A stretch of DNA of 64,000 bases from Takakia lepidozioides (GCA_030704615.1 CM060734.1:24988001-25052000); one strand, 5' to 3'; numbered from the stretch's first letter, positions 23,110 through 35,036 are shown. A program made the numbers and translations. The notes: generated by a model not told the origin, from the sequence alone.

Positions 23110-25440
23110 GGCTTGAGGAGGCTAGATCCTAGGGAGTGGAGCTTGAAGCTCCCTAGTTATATAGAATTCTTGTGAGCTAAGGCAATTGGCCTAACTTGTG
23201 GGCCTTTGAGCCAATTTCATTTGTGAAGGAAGAGGGCAATTTCATATAGAGGAAAGTGACTTGAGGACGAGTATGAGGGGCTGGTGTTGACTTATGGACG
23301 AGAGCCCAGTGGAGGCCGCATAGAGTACCATTACTTGAGTCGATAGAGCATCCCAAGCACTCTCGCATAGAAAGGTTGGACCTATCTTACCATTTCACCA
23401 TTTAGGTATGTGATTCATGTATTTTCCAAGCAAAGCTGAATTGAAAATCTGATCAGGCTCTTCAAAAGAGGAGAGTGCTTGTGAATCCATCTATTTCATT
23501 TCAGAATTGACAAGGGGAAGAACCCCATAGCCTATTGGAAAGGGGTACCAATAGAGGCTTGTATTTGAATGGTTTGAAGAATGAATCTTTGTGTTTTGGT
23601 TACTAATTTTGAAATATAGCCAGCTCTGGCAAGGCAGGCCAGTAGGCTGGATCTATGATATCAGGCACTATAAGGCCACTATGTGCTAATTTCCCCCCCA
23701 CTAGCAAGCCATGGAGGCCTAGGGGAGGGTGGGTTGTATTTTTTTGTCTTGGGGTTTGGAGGGCTAATTTCGCTTGACAGCAGCTGCCCCAAGTCGCGAG
23801 CAGCCCGGGAGGAGCCCGGGTGCTGCACCTAGAGAGTAGGCACTCTATTACTAAAAGCATGGAGGCAAGCCGTGGCCCCACCACGACATACGGGAGCGGG
23901 GTCCCCACACCTGACTTAAGTCGTACTGAGATCAAGTACATCAGCCTGGTGGGCTCAGACGTGAGGCCCTGAAAGCGTGCAAGCAGAGGGCGGGTCCTTA
24001 TCCGCAGGATAACCAAAAGTTGAGACGGACCGGCGACGGGCCGTCGTTAAACCGTAGCGTCCCCTTGGCATGGACCGCTACGCGCAGGATCTGCGCCCCG
24101 CCACGTGGCGGGGGCGTTTTATACCCGCGGGCAATGCGTCTACAATTCCCTTAAAGTGGTGTCCATCTTACTTTTAGTTATTAGAATTCCATGTATACCC
24201 CTCTAAGGGTTATGAGCCATTATCTAAGCACCAGTGGTAGATAAAATCTAGGATTTGGGGAGGACCTAGCCTTGGAGTGGAGCGTTCTATGACTCCAAGA
24301 GAGAGCCAAGCGGGCCTGTGAGTAGTTAGCTAGAGGCGGAGACCTGAGAGACAAGAGAGGAGATAAAGTAACTTTGGCCTAAACTCGGCTACAGTGCGCC
24401 TTTGTGTCAGAGCCCAAGGGAGATATGACTTGTTTTTTCCACAGAGGGAAAGCCCACCAGCGCTTAAAATAATAAAGGGGTGAAATCTGGCTTGGACCCC
24501 TAGGGGTTATTTTATTATTTACCCATGCATGTTCTGGACTAACGAATGTAGTGGCAGGGATGCGCTCAACGAGATTCATTCATCCGATAGGACCGCGGCA
24601 GTTCCCCGTGGCAGGGAACGGTTTCCTGGTGTTCATCGTTCTCATTGGGTCCCAGGGCACTTTAGGTGCCAAGGATATCTTTGGATTCCCACATGATTTC
24701 CCATAGGGGAGGTATTTTTCCTGATTTTCTTATTTCTTTTATTTTCCAGCATTTTTGATTGCGAAATTGCTTAAATAGGATAGATGTCACGGGTGGCAAT
24801 GTTAATAGCCTGAAGGCGGTTGATAAATGATTGAACTTATTGAGTTGAGGGGGCTAGAACCACCTTATTGAACTTGGTGAACCTATTGGATTATGATAGG
24901 TATTTTGGCCCCTCATTGCTAAGACAAAATATTTAGGCATTGGTTTTGGTACGTCCGCCTTCCCTATCTCAGAGATGACTTTATTCAGCACTCGGGTGCA
25001 GGAGGGTCATTGGACTCGGAAGAAATTTTCCCTCTTCTTCCTATGCTCGGCAGGTTGCCTTGTGAAGGGATTAAAACAGGTCCTGCTATAGGCGGCTAGG
25101 GGGCCTATGCGTGGTAGGACTTAGACAATAAAAACACAAAGACTTGGAAGACAGTTACTGAGTAGATTGTAGGATACCGTAGACTTAGAAACGCAAACCC
25201 TCCCTGTGAAGAGGATACGTGATTTCTCTTTGCCGGTAGGAGGACTAAATAGTGATTTCCCATACCCCATGTACGTACGCACGGACCCCCTGCACTAACC
25301 GCATCGTAGGCGGTTCAGTGAACCTAACCTACACCGCAACTTAGCACAACCCCCCTAGACTAATATGCCGTCACCCTGACCGCGCGCGCTCAGTGCTCGT
25401 CAGTAGAGACACAAATTGTGTCACACTTCGGCTCGCCATG
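23110..25440. other. Unassigned GC-mixed sequence with hairpins
   Basis: No reading frame carries a known motif. Structural features include CGACGGGCCGTCG (about 24032), GTAGCG…CGCTAC (24053-24091) and CGCCCCGCC-ACGT-GGCGGGGGCG (24093-24116, G-box core at the centre), followed by TTTTATACCC. The stretch could be a solo LTR or non-autonomous element; I see no terminal repeat to prove it. Confidence 0.35.
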
Positions 25441-25445
25441 TCACC

Positions 25446-25470
25446 AAAATAAATAAATAAATAAATAAAA
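25446..25470. repeat. (AAAT)n microsatellite
   Basis: About six tandem AAAT units follow the phrase GCTCGCCATGTCACC. Confidence 0.9.
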
Positions 25471-25747
25471 TGAAGTTTGCATTTCAGTCACTAAAACTAT
25501 CCCTCAAAACTTGGGCACTATTATCAACAAAAAATCGAGCTCCGAGGTCCCTGTTGGTGCTTCCGAGCAGGCCAACAGGCAATTTGGGGAGACATTATGA
25601 CCCTTTGCTCCGCGTAGTCAGGGAGATGTATGAACGAGGGTGGGGCTACACCACAAGTCACTCTGAAGCAAGAGACGTCGTGCAAGGAATAGTTACAATA
25701 TCCTACCACCCAATTACATGTACTGCATTAGCTAATGTGAAAGACAA

Positions 25748-25793
25748 GGGGGTGGGGGGGCGGGGGGCGTGTGGGGCGGGGGCTACAGCATGC
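25748..25793 (+). promoter_or_regulatory. G-rich tract with G-quadruplex potential
   Basis: Five runs of four to seven G are separated by loops of one to five bases (T, C, CGTGT, C), a strong intramolecular G-quadruplex pattern on the plus strand. No gene start is evident beside it. Confidence 0.6.
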
Positions 25794-26086
25794 TATAGGA
25801 CTTGGAAGCGGGCTCTTCTCCTTTTCCCCTCTCCATGGTGTTCCATCGACTTCCTCAAAACAATTGTATGTATATCATCGACCCTGGATCAAAAACTTTC
25901 TCGTTCATGAAACAAGCTCCCCCATGAAAGCCTGAACTCCTCACTGCAACAGGAGTCAAAGAAGGGTGCAACCCTGACGAGCAGATGGCTTCAAAAGCGG
26001 GTCTGCATGGAAGCCAACATGAAGCAAAAATGAGCGAATGCATAAAAAAAAGACAAAAAAACAGTGCAACTTCACCCCTTCAAAAT

Positions 26087-27072
26087 TGAGTGCGTTGACG
26101 CACTCAATTCTGGAGGGGTGAATAGAAAAATGAAATGAAGCAGACAAGAGAAGAATGCTACCATTTATCGGAGTGGATGATTACCATTTGTCCCGGACAG
26201 TCCCCCTTCATCAGGTATAAGCTGTTGACACCATTCCACCACCATTCTTGGCTGCAAACAGACACTAAAAGAGCCCCCCCCCCCCTCCAAATCGGAAGCT
26301 AATCTCAATGGAAGGACAGACAAAAAAACAGGTATCAGAACCCTCTGAAACTGAGTGCGTCAACGCATTCAGTTTCTGAAAGGGTTTTGATTTTGCCCAG
26401 TGGAAGTAAGGATGCCCAGACCAGCAGCAACATGACTACCATCCAAAACCAGAAGCATGACCTCAGGGGGACGAGCCACAGCTGCGCTTGTGGCCCTTGG
26501 AAACTGTGTGCGTCAACGTACTCAGTTTTGGAGGGCCACAAATGGGAAAATAAAAAAATAAATAAAATAAAATTATTTTTTAATATAAAAAATTATTTAA
26601 AAAAAAGAAAAAGAAAAAGGTTCTTCCTCCTTTCCTGCCTAGAACTGAGTGCGTCAACGCACCCAATTTTCTTCCCCATAAAGGAGCTTCGTAACGCACT
26701 CCATTTTTCGGACACCAATGTGAAGGATTCTCTTCAAGTCCTCTTTGTGCACAATGATACACAAAGAGTTTCATGGTGTGGAATCACCCCCACAACTAGT
26801 GCGTTGACGCACTCTTTTTTGGGGCTCTTTGGACAATAGTATTCTCTTCCATCTCCTCTCTCTCTGATTGATGTTCTATCTGCTGACCTATTTCGATAAA
26901 TGGAGTGAGAGCACCCCTAGAAACTGTGTGCGTCGACGAACTCAATTTTTCTGGAGGTCTTGGGTTGTCTCAAGTTTTTGAATCCTCACATGATGGTTCG
27001 ATTTCTGTCTGTGATTGCCAGAAAAGAGAATAAAATGGCACCCTTGAAAATTGAGTGCGTCAACATGCTCAG
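26087..27072. repeat. GAGTGCG palindrome array upstream of MULE copy 4
   Basis: Seven palindromes with GTCAAC or GTTGAC centres start at about 26087, 26352, 26503, 26645, 26797, 26923 and 27051, spaced 126-265 bp. Arms extend to AAAACTGAGTGCG in some. A pyrimidine tract ending TTCTCGAAAG at about 27180 looks like a splice acceptor for MULE copy 4, so the array may be in an intron. Between them are A-rich runs (26550-26620). Confidence 0.85.
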
Positions 27073-27180
27073 TTTTCATAACCTCTCCACAGCCAAAAAT
27101 CAAACAAACACAGACAGATTACCTTCGGTCATTTGTTAGGAGCACCCCCGATGCATTTCCTTCTCTTCTCTTCTTCTCGA

Positions 27181-28260
27181 AAGAGGCGAATGACAATGGT
27201 TTTGCAGTTGTGCAAGAACATGTCCTAGCAACACGCTTTCAGCTCGACAATGGCACTGTCTTCCTCTAGAGAGATGTGTACTCTGTCAACGGGAAGTTGG
27301 TCAAATACGCATTCCAAAAACTTGATGAAACTGCGCATATTAGTCAGTGGAGAGTTCCTCCAAGAAGATACAGGGTCCTCGGAGCTCCCCACCGGCAGTC
27401 CGTTGGCTCATATATCACACAGGGAACTGCAGCTTCGGTGGTTCAAGACAAAAAAGGATGTGGTGGTGAAAATGGAGACAACAACCTCCACCCCAATCGT
27501 TGAGCTCTTGGACTCGTCGGAGGAGGACGTCTTGAAGAATTTCATCTGCGGTTCATCCACCATTAGTTGTAGAAATGGAAGTTAAAGACATCTGCAGTAT
27601 CATTCCAAAGCTCAAGTCAATGTGAGGGATGGCCGGTTTCAAGAGTGAGTTACGGGGAATTGACTGGGACACTTTCAATATTGAACATGTCGAGTTCCTG
27701 CCAGAGACATTTGATGGGGATATCCTCTTTGAGCTGCCTCCACCTGAGCGAGTTGGAGCTATTTCAAGTCTAATGCAAGGCCCACGGACACCCATGGTGT
27801 AAAACAAAACATCTAATATTCAAAATCCTGACAACCCTCGTATTCAGGAGAACGGTTTGCATGGGCACTGAGGTGCGGAGAATTTGAATAGCAGGCATTT
27901 CCTTCTCCCTGGAGTTCAGAACCAGAGCAAATGGAATGGTGTCATGGACAACCCATTCAAGCCTGGGGAAAGACCTCCAAGCACCAACCCATTTTGCAGA
28001 TCAACATGTTCATTGAGGAGATGGCGGACATGCATCTGAATCGGCGGAGATAGTGCACAATGATGATGTGCAGCAATCTGGAAAAACGAGGAAGAGATTT
28101 GTATTGGCGACGGCCGATGATCTGACACGTGCTCTACAGCAACAACTAGATACCAGGATTGTCTTTCTTGCGGGTGGGGTTGTGTGGCCAAGGGTCTTCG
28201 ACAAGAGTAAGTTGATTTTGCGAGCTGCAAGAAGGTCCATAGAATCCACATCTGCCCAAT
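27181..28260 (+). pseudogene. MULE-like copy 4, catalytic centre deleted
   Basis: Translation follows copy 2: NDNGFAVVQEHVLATRF, GTAASVVQ, VELLDSSEED, FLPETFDGDILFELPPP and QGP…, with frameshifts at about 27260, 27510 and 27620. At about 28005 it jumps from the segment before the zinc finger (WNGVMDNPFKPG) directly to the segment after the catalytic domain (KRFVLATADDLTRAL, LILRAARRS). The zinc finger, catalytic residues and intron are all missing, as in non-autonomous deletion derivatives. It ends near 28260 against gene C on the other strand. Confidence 0.8.
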
Positions 28261-29408
28261 TGGTATACCCGATGCAATGCAATGCAGAGATCGTTATACC
28301 TTTGCATGTTGGCATAAATGCTATCTACGTTACGGTTCGACATGCGTGCGACACGTTGCAAGCCTGACAGTGCCCGCTCTACCCGTGCTTCTCTGGGGCC
28401 AAATGGGTCGCACCATTGTACCCAATTCTCCCAATCTCCATTCAATGGGACCCATGCCCGAATCTCCAGCGTTTTTGTGACAAGCGCCATACAGTGCCAT
28501 GGCAAATGTCCCGCTCATTTGTAACACGGTCGACATCTAATATACGGTTCATCTCGGATTCAAATGGCGACCCTCGCACATTCCCCCCGGTTTCCAGTAC
28601 TGGTTCTTTTCATTTCCTTCCTTCTTCTCATTCGCAATTCGCTGTTCCTCACCATGGTTTCATCGGCCACAGGATCAAGGACGTCCGTAATTTCGTGAAT
28701 GATGAGGTCAATACTGCGATCGGGCATCGCAAACTCCGCGTCCATGTCCACGACGTTTGTTTGATCCTTATTGTGGACAACAGTGCCTTCATTGTTTGGA
28801 GGCATGTCTTGCAATCTAGCTTCCAACTCGGCTATGCGTAGTGTTTGCCAATCTAGTTTGTCCTGCAGGGTCCTGATTCGTTGGTCTCTTTCCGCCAGTT
28901 GTTCCGCTAACGTTGCAGCCGATTTATTTCCGAACGTGTCCGGGATGTACTCCAAATCGTCTAGCAACCTTGCGTTCCTCCTACTAGCAGTTTGCCAATT
29001 CACTGGACGCAAGAGTATGACCTACCCACGTATAACATGGTTGCCAAGGTTGTACGATTTGGCCCTTTAAGAGAGGTTGACCCCACAATGTGCAATGTAC
29101 CTCATTCGCCCTATGCTGGAAATGCTCGTGCAAGACCTTGACTCTGCGTAATTGTTTCGGTTTGCACGTCATGCCTATCCAAAGGCCACAATCGATTGAT
29201 TTGGTACCATTTCACGAATTTTTTACATCTCGTCATCGGCCACTTGAACTCTTCCGGAACATCCTCCCAGCCCTCTTCTGCTAGTATGCTAGGATCACCA
29301 TATACTTCCCAATTTCAGTCTTGCCTTGACCTTTTGATTTTCTTAGGGGGCGGTCCATGTTCATTGGGGTCATCTCTTCCATGACGGTCATCGCCCTGGC
29401 CCTCTGCC
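28255..29408 (-). pseudogene. Gene C: unknown coiled-coil protein behind a palindrome-array promoter
   Basis: An ATG at 29408 starts MAEGQGDDRHGRDDPNEHG, followed by a basic nuclear-localisation-like PPPKKIKRSR. An in-frame TGA comes soon after, then coding resumes (WEVYGDPSILAEEGWEDV). Further on there is a heptad-rich coiled coil (ATLAEQLAERDQRIRTLQDK, about 28920-28830), and the final part reads WVPLNGDWENWVQW and FGPREARVERAL. At least two frame changes (about 29180 and 29010) occur. I recognise no family. The 5' side has a TATA box and a GCGACCGCC array, as for the hAT gene. It is likely TE-encoded. Confidence 0.5.
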
Positions 29409-29720
29409 ATTCTGCAACAATCGGAGCAACACTAAACGAGGATTACTAATAAGATGTAACTCTAAACCCTTCACCATAAACGAGTTTGATTAGTGTCAAA
29501 ATAGTTCCTAAAGCTAGTTTTGTAGAATAATGATCCTGGAAGCCAGAGGAGGGCCTATGGGAGCATTCTGCAACAACGACCTCACAGAATCGCGGCAAAA
29601 AATACCCCCCACCCAGACAATGGTCTCCTTCTCCACGTGACTACGTGTCGGGTGAATAATGAAATGTCGCGCACATAGAAGTTGTGTGGAGAGGAAGTGA
29701 GGGGAGAATGAGACTCCCTT

Positions 29721-29730
29721 GGCTTATATG
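29721..29730 (-). promoter_or_regulatory. TATA box of gene C
   Basis: Minus-strand CATATAAGCC lies 313 bp before gene C's ATG, with a CACGTG G-box at about 29751 and the first GCGACC arm at 29773. The same core, with its flanks, is repeated further upstream inside the array. Confidence 0.5.
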
Positions 29731-29772
29731 CCCCCCCTAATCCTCGGGCCACGTGCAGGGCGAAACTTCTAG

Positions 29773-30750
29773 AAGCGACCGCCATTACTGGGGGTCGCTC
29801 CATTTTCCGGATAAATAAAAAAACTACGACCGCCAAAACGGGCGGTCGCTCCATTTTCCGAAAATAAATAAATAAATCTACCGCCAACATAGGCGGTCGC
29901 TACATTTACAAAGACATTAAGAATTGAAGCGACCGCCAGTAATGGCGGTCGTTCCATTCCAACCAAAATTTTAATTAAAGCGACCGCCAGTAGTGGCGGT
30001 CGATGGTTTACAAAAAAAAAACAATTGCGGCGACCGCCCGTGATGGCGGTCGCTCGATTTTCTTCCAAAAAACAGAGAAGCGACCGCCAGTAATGGCGGT
30101 CGCTGCAATTACAAAAAGCAACAATAGCGGCGACCGCCCTAATGGCGTCACTCACTCGATTTTCCTCCAAAAAATAAAAAAGCGACAATCAGTAACGGCG
30201 GTCGCTTCATTTCAAATAAAATTAAATAAAAGCGACCGCCATGTATCCCCCTCCCTCACCCCCTCATTCCTCGCTCCACGCGCAGGGCAGACCTTGTAGA
30301 AGCGACCGGCACCTTCGCGGTCGCTCTATTTTAAATAAAAAAAATGACCGTCAGTAATGGCGGTCGCTCTGCATTTGTAAAACAAAAACTGCCAGTAATG
30401 GGAAGTGAGGGGAGAATGATTGGAGCTTAATGCCCACTCCCCCCCCTCTCATTCCTCGCTCCAGAGTCCATGCGCAGGGCAGACCTCGTAGAAGGGACCG
30501 CCACCCTTCGTCGTTCCGCTCCATTTTTATAAAATAAAACGACCACCTAATGGCTGTCGCCCCCTTTCCAAAAATAAAAAATATAAGCGACCGCACCTTC
30601 TGGCTCACTCACTGCATTTTAAAAAATACCATTACATAAACAAAGCAAAACATCGACCGCCAGAAATGGCGGTCGCTGCATTTTTTGAAAAACAAAATAC
30701 CATAAGGAAGTGAGGGGCGAATGACTGGTGAGCTTATATGCCCCCCCCCA

Positions 30751-30781
<31 letters not shown>

Positions 30782-31610
30782 CACCCACCCGCCCCCCCCT
30801 CATTCCTCTCTCCACGCGCAGGCAGACCTCGTGTAGTGACCGCCACCTTTGCGGTCGCTCCATTTTTAAAAAAAAAAAACGACCGCCAGTAATGGCGGTC
30901 GCCCCATTTCCAAAAATAAAAAAATATAAGCGGCTTGCCACAAATCATTAAAAAAAATTATAAAAACAACCATTACAGCGACCGCCAGAAATGGGCGGTC
31001 GCTGTATTTTGTAAACAAAAAACTGCCAATAGTAAAAGTGAGGTGATGCATTTTAAAAAATAACCATTACAGAGATCACCAGAAATGGCGGTCGCTGCAT
31101 TTTGTAAAAATAAAATTGCCAGTAATGGAAGTGAGGGTAGAATGACTGGGAGCTTATATTGCCCCCCCCCACCCCCCCCCCCCCCCCCCCCCCCCCTCAT
31201 ATCCTCGCTCCACGCCAGGACAGACCCGTAGAAGCGACCGCCACCTTGGCGTCGCTCCATTTAAAAACAAAAAAAAAGGACCGCCACAAATGGTGGTCGC
31301 TCCATTTCGCAAAAAAAAGAAAAAAAAACGACTGTCAGTAATGGCGGTTGCTACATTTTTAAAAATAACAATTACAGCGACCCCGAGTAATGGCAATCGC
31401 TGCATTTATTAAAAAAAAAAAAAAAACTTCAAGTGACCGCCTCTAATGGAAGTGAGGGGAGAATGAATCCGAGCTTATATGCCCCCCTCCCCCCGCCTCA
31501 CTCCTCGCTCCATGCGCAGGGCACACCTCGTAGAAGCGACTGCCACCTTGGCGGTCGCTCCATTTAAAAATCCCCAAAAAACGACCGCAAAATATGGCGG
31601 TCAATCCATC
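29773..31610. repeat. GCGACCGCC palindrome array with duplicated promoter cassettes
   Basis: More than twenty units of GCGACCGCC facing GGCGGTCGC recur every 50-54 bp with A-rich spacers. Interspersed are four further copies of a cassette: GAAGTGAGGGGAGAATGA, then GAGCTTATATGCCCCC, a long C tract, CCTCATTCCTCGCTCCACGC, then GCAGGGCAGACCTCGTAGAA and a palindrome. They lie near 30240-30330 (partial), 30395-30520, 30705-30860, 31125-31255 and 31445-31560. On the minus strand each contains a CATATAAGC TATA. C tracts reach about 30 bases (30745-30782) and may be collapsed or length-variable. Confidence 0.85.
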
Positions 31611-31639
31611 CTGGAAGTGCATCACCCTAACCTCCATTG

Positions 31640-33800
31640 GGGCACTACCGGTGGCTTCAGCATGTGCGATACGCACTTCTACAAGAAGGTCATCAAAGGT
31701 CAACTGGATATAAGCATCCTCCTCTGTGAATGTAAACAGGTCATACGCATTTTCGGGAGAATCATCGGATCCATCTTCTCTATCGGAGGCATATGATTCC
31801 ATCTGAGGCTCAGTATCATCACTCATCGAATCTACCTCAGAAACAGAGTCTTCGGAATGTAAATTTCTCTCATACCATGCTGCAGCATCATCCACTGCCC
31901 TCTCACGTAGCAGTCGGCAATTGGTATACATATACACCAGTTTGTCAGCCCTCGCGGGATTCAACTTGTTGCGAATCTTGTTGTGAACAAATGAGTAACT
32001 GCTCCAATTGCGTTCGCAAGATGAGGCAGAGCACACTTGAGCAAGAATACACTTCGCAATGGGAGCCAATGTTCTTGCTCCAACTCCAATCAGATCCCAC
32101 CATTCATGTGACAACATATTGAGCTCTTTTGGATTCGGCATGTCTTCAAAAAGGTCGCGGCGATCTGAGAAGCATTGGTACTCGGATATAGCTCTCTCTG
32201 TCATGTTCGGCGGAGCCACTCGCATGAGCACTCACACGAGGCCGGCCTTGGCATCAGCGTCGTCTCGGAGCATGGTATTGTCGAGCAAGAATGGATTGAG
32301 CAAAGCCCCCGCATAATACAAGTCCGTTCAAACCATCGAACGACGGTCGTAAAATGCATCCTCAGCACTGTCCGCAAATTCAGGTTCCAAGGAGAAGGGA
32401 GGATGCCTCAAGAATTGGACGTGCTTCTCAAGATTTTGCATTAGTAACCATTACAGGTTGTTTTCCATCAAACTCCCGCAAGACAATTAACACCGGCTCT
32501 ACCATATAAACAAAATTTTCACATTTCTTCCAGAAATCATCGCTGCGAATGCTATTTCGAACTTTTCGACTTTTGCCCAATGACTTGGCTTTTCTGGAGT
32601 CCCGCAATGTCCGTGTGTACGCATCCCATTGAGGATCGATGATGGTGTGCTCCAGACTGCTCTTCACCGTCACCAACCGATCCACCATCAAGAAGTTAGT
32701 GGCAAAACGAGTTTCGTCTGGATTACGGAGGCTGTATTTGGGTTCGTGCCTCCTATATATTGCCAAAGGAATGTGGTGTGTGCGGATGAATGACACAACA
32801 GTCTTCACTTGCTTAACAAGTTGCTTCACCCACTGTTATTTTCCTCAATTTTCTAATAGGAGGTCAAGGATATGGGCAGCACAACCTTGATAATACATAT
32901 GGGGATAACGTGCCAACAACATGTCTGCATTGTTTCTCATGTTAGCGGCATTGTCTATGCATATTTGCACGATTCTATCACTTCCGACCTGTTCAATGAA
33001 GTCCGTCAATAGTTAGCATTGATAACGTCCATCTTTCTTCTCGCCGCTAGTGTTGACCGATCCCAAGAATTGTTCCCCAGCTGGACATACGAGCATGACA
33101 TTGAACAATGGTCTGTTTGTAACAGAAATCCAACCATCGGCACATATAGTGCTTCCATATTTTTTGATGCACTCGCCCGTCCTATCGTTGACCTTTTGGG
33201 TAAGGCGTCTTCTAGCAATCATGTGCGGAGATTGTGATAAGTCGGAGGCACGTACGTGGATCTGGACTCCGAGGTTGCTCTAACGGCAGAAACAAATGCC
33301 GGAAGCCTTGCCACATTAAATGGTATGTTGGCCTCGAAGAAAAACTGCGTCCATTTTTTATCCAACTGTCTTTTCGCAGACAAGTTAAGACCTTTCTGCA
33401 TGGATTGTTGTCGTAATCCTCTACTCCATTGAAGTGTAGGGGTACAAAGAGGTGTTGAAGCAGGTGTTGCTCCGACACAACCCACTTATTCAAGGACACC
33501 CGAAGCCTCACAGGAGTCGCCCTGGGTACTAATCGGGGCATCCTGACGGGAAGATGGAGTATTCTGCTCAGAGGTCATGTCCAGATCCAAAGACATTGGA
33601 ATATTGCCTCCACACTGGGCAAAGTGGCTTACCCGCATAGATGCTTTAGGGCATAAACCCACCCCAGCGCTCTTCACACCTTTATAGCCGAGGTGAGCGA
33701 GCAACCGATCCTTACGATAAGAAAGCTTTAATCCACCTTCCTCTTGGGCTACACTCTCGTTCAATGGAAGAGAACATCCAAAGCAATCTCAAGTGTTTGC
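31640..33800 (-). pseudogene. hAT-family transposase
   Basis: The domains appear in order. A partial BED-finger-like start (SYRKDRLLAHLGYKG) is followed by a DUF659-type block (ANIPFNVARLPAF, then KYGSTICADGWISVTNRPLF), the segment ICIDNAANMRNNADM with GCAAHILDLLLEN (about 32965-32850), a helical middle, and the C-terminal hAT dimerisation domain (SCERNWSSYSFVHNKIRNKL, about 32100-31900). These are the hallmarks of hAT cut-and-paste transposases. A stop after GRYQC (33013), another near 32850, and shifts near 33480 and 32400 inactivate it. The 3' end of the frame runs into the palindrome array, and arrays flank both sides of the gene. Confidence 0.85.
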
Positions 33801-33835
33801 GCCAAAAGAAATGAGGAGCTTGGTGACTCTCCTCC

Positions 33836-33846
33836 TTTATATATGA
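33836..33846 (-). promoter_or_regulatory. TATA box of hAT gene
   Basis: Minus-strand CATATATAAAGG lies 40-80 bp before the start of the hAT frame and about 108 bp from the nearest unit of the upstream palindrome array. Confidence 0.5.
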
Positions 33847-33953
33847 TCCAAGAAGGATAAAAGTGAAATGAAAGTGAAATGAATAAATGACGAACCATTA
33901 GCGCCCACCTGAAAAAGGCTGTACAAACATATTTGTTATAATTTTGAAATTAA

Positions 33954-34870
33954 GCGACCGCTAATACTACGATCGTTATTTCTATTTTTTATAAAAAACA
34001 AGCGACCGCCACTACTGCGGTCGCTTTTATTTCCTTTCATTTTGTGCAATATTGCGGTCACTTCTATTTTGTATATTTTTAAATTTAACCAGCCGCCTGT
34101 ATGACGGTCGTTATTGTTTTTTATTTCAAAGTATAATGCGACTGCCGGTATGGCGGTCGCTTCATTTGTTAATATATTTAAAATAAAGCGACCGCCAATA
34201 TGGTGGTCGCTTTTATTTTTAATATTTTTTTAAAAACGCGACCGCCAGTAAGGCGGTCACTTTTAATCTTTATATTTTCAAGTTTAAGCGACCTCCAGGC
34301 TGGCGGTCGCTTAAACTTAATATATATTTTAAAATTGACGCGACCGCCGGTTTGGTGGTCGCAAATATTGTACTGTTTTAAAACAAGCGACCACCGGTGT
34401 GGCGGTCGCTTTTATTTTCATATGTCGCTTGTTTTATTTATATAATTTTAAATTTACCGACCGCCATATGGCGGTCATTTGTTTTTCTATATATTTTTTA
34501 AATTAAGCGACCGCCCAATGGCGGTTGCTGTTTTTTATATATATTTTTGAAATTATCCGACCGCCATATTTCGGTCGCTTGTTCTGTACATATTTACAAA
34601 ATTGTGCGACCGCCAATACGGCAGTGGCTTGTTTTCTTTTTTAAATTAGGCGACCGCCAATCTTGTTTTTTGTTAAAAATAAATTGAAGCGACCGCCAAG
34701 ATAGCGGTCACTATTTATTTTTTTAATTCGAAAATAAAGCGACCGCCAGTGCGACCGCCAATCTTGCTTTAAAAAAAATAAAAATCGAAGCAACCGCCAA
34801 TTATGGCGGTCGCTATTTTTTTTTAAATTTCGAAAAACAAAGCGACCGCCATAATTGGCGGTCGCGTTCA
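33954..34870. repeat. GCGACCGCC palindrome array upstream of hAT gene
   Basis: About seventeen units of AGCGACCGCC facing GGCGGTCGCT recur every 46-54 bp with T-rich spacers (TTTTATATATTTT types), against the A-rich spacers of the other array. Some arms carry paired changes (GACCACC with GGTGGTC). Arms on one side only are decayed at 34660-34760. Confidence 0.9.
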
Positions 34871-34997
34871 TTTTGTTAATTTTCAAAATGTATTTGCCAC
34901 CGCCACCGTGTCGGCGACGTGGCTGCTTAAGTGGCAGTATTTTACCTTGTACTATTTTTACCAGAATATTCCCCGAACCTGACGTGACGGAGGTCCC

Positions 34998-35036
34998 GTC
35001 AGCGTCAGGTCTGACGTGACTTGACGCTGACGGACG
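34998..35036. repeat. Inverted repeat of TGACGC-type motifs
   Basis: CCGTCAGCGTCA and TGACGCTGACGG are perfect 12-base arms. Between them is TGACGTGAC. The repeat begins right where methyltransferase similarity in gene B ends, so it may mark an insertion or the element edge. Confidence 0.8.

Noticed and set aside
22690-24580. Complete LTR retrotransposon
   Set aside because: A TATA-like word and CT-rich leader suggest an LTR, but I found no second LTR, primer-binding site, or gag/pol motif.
30240-30950. Gly- or Pro-rich frames through the array
   Set aside because: These are translations of palindromes and C/G tracts, and recur in several frames and both strands.
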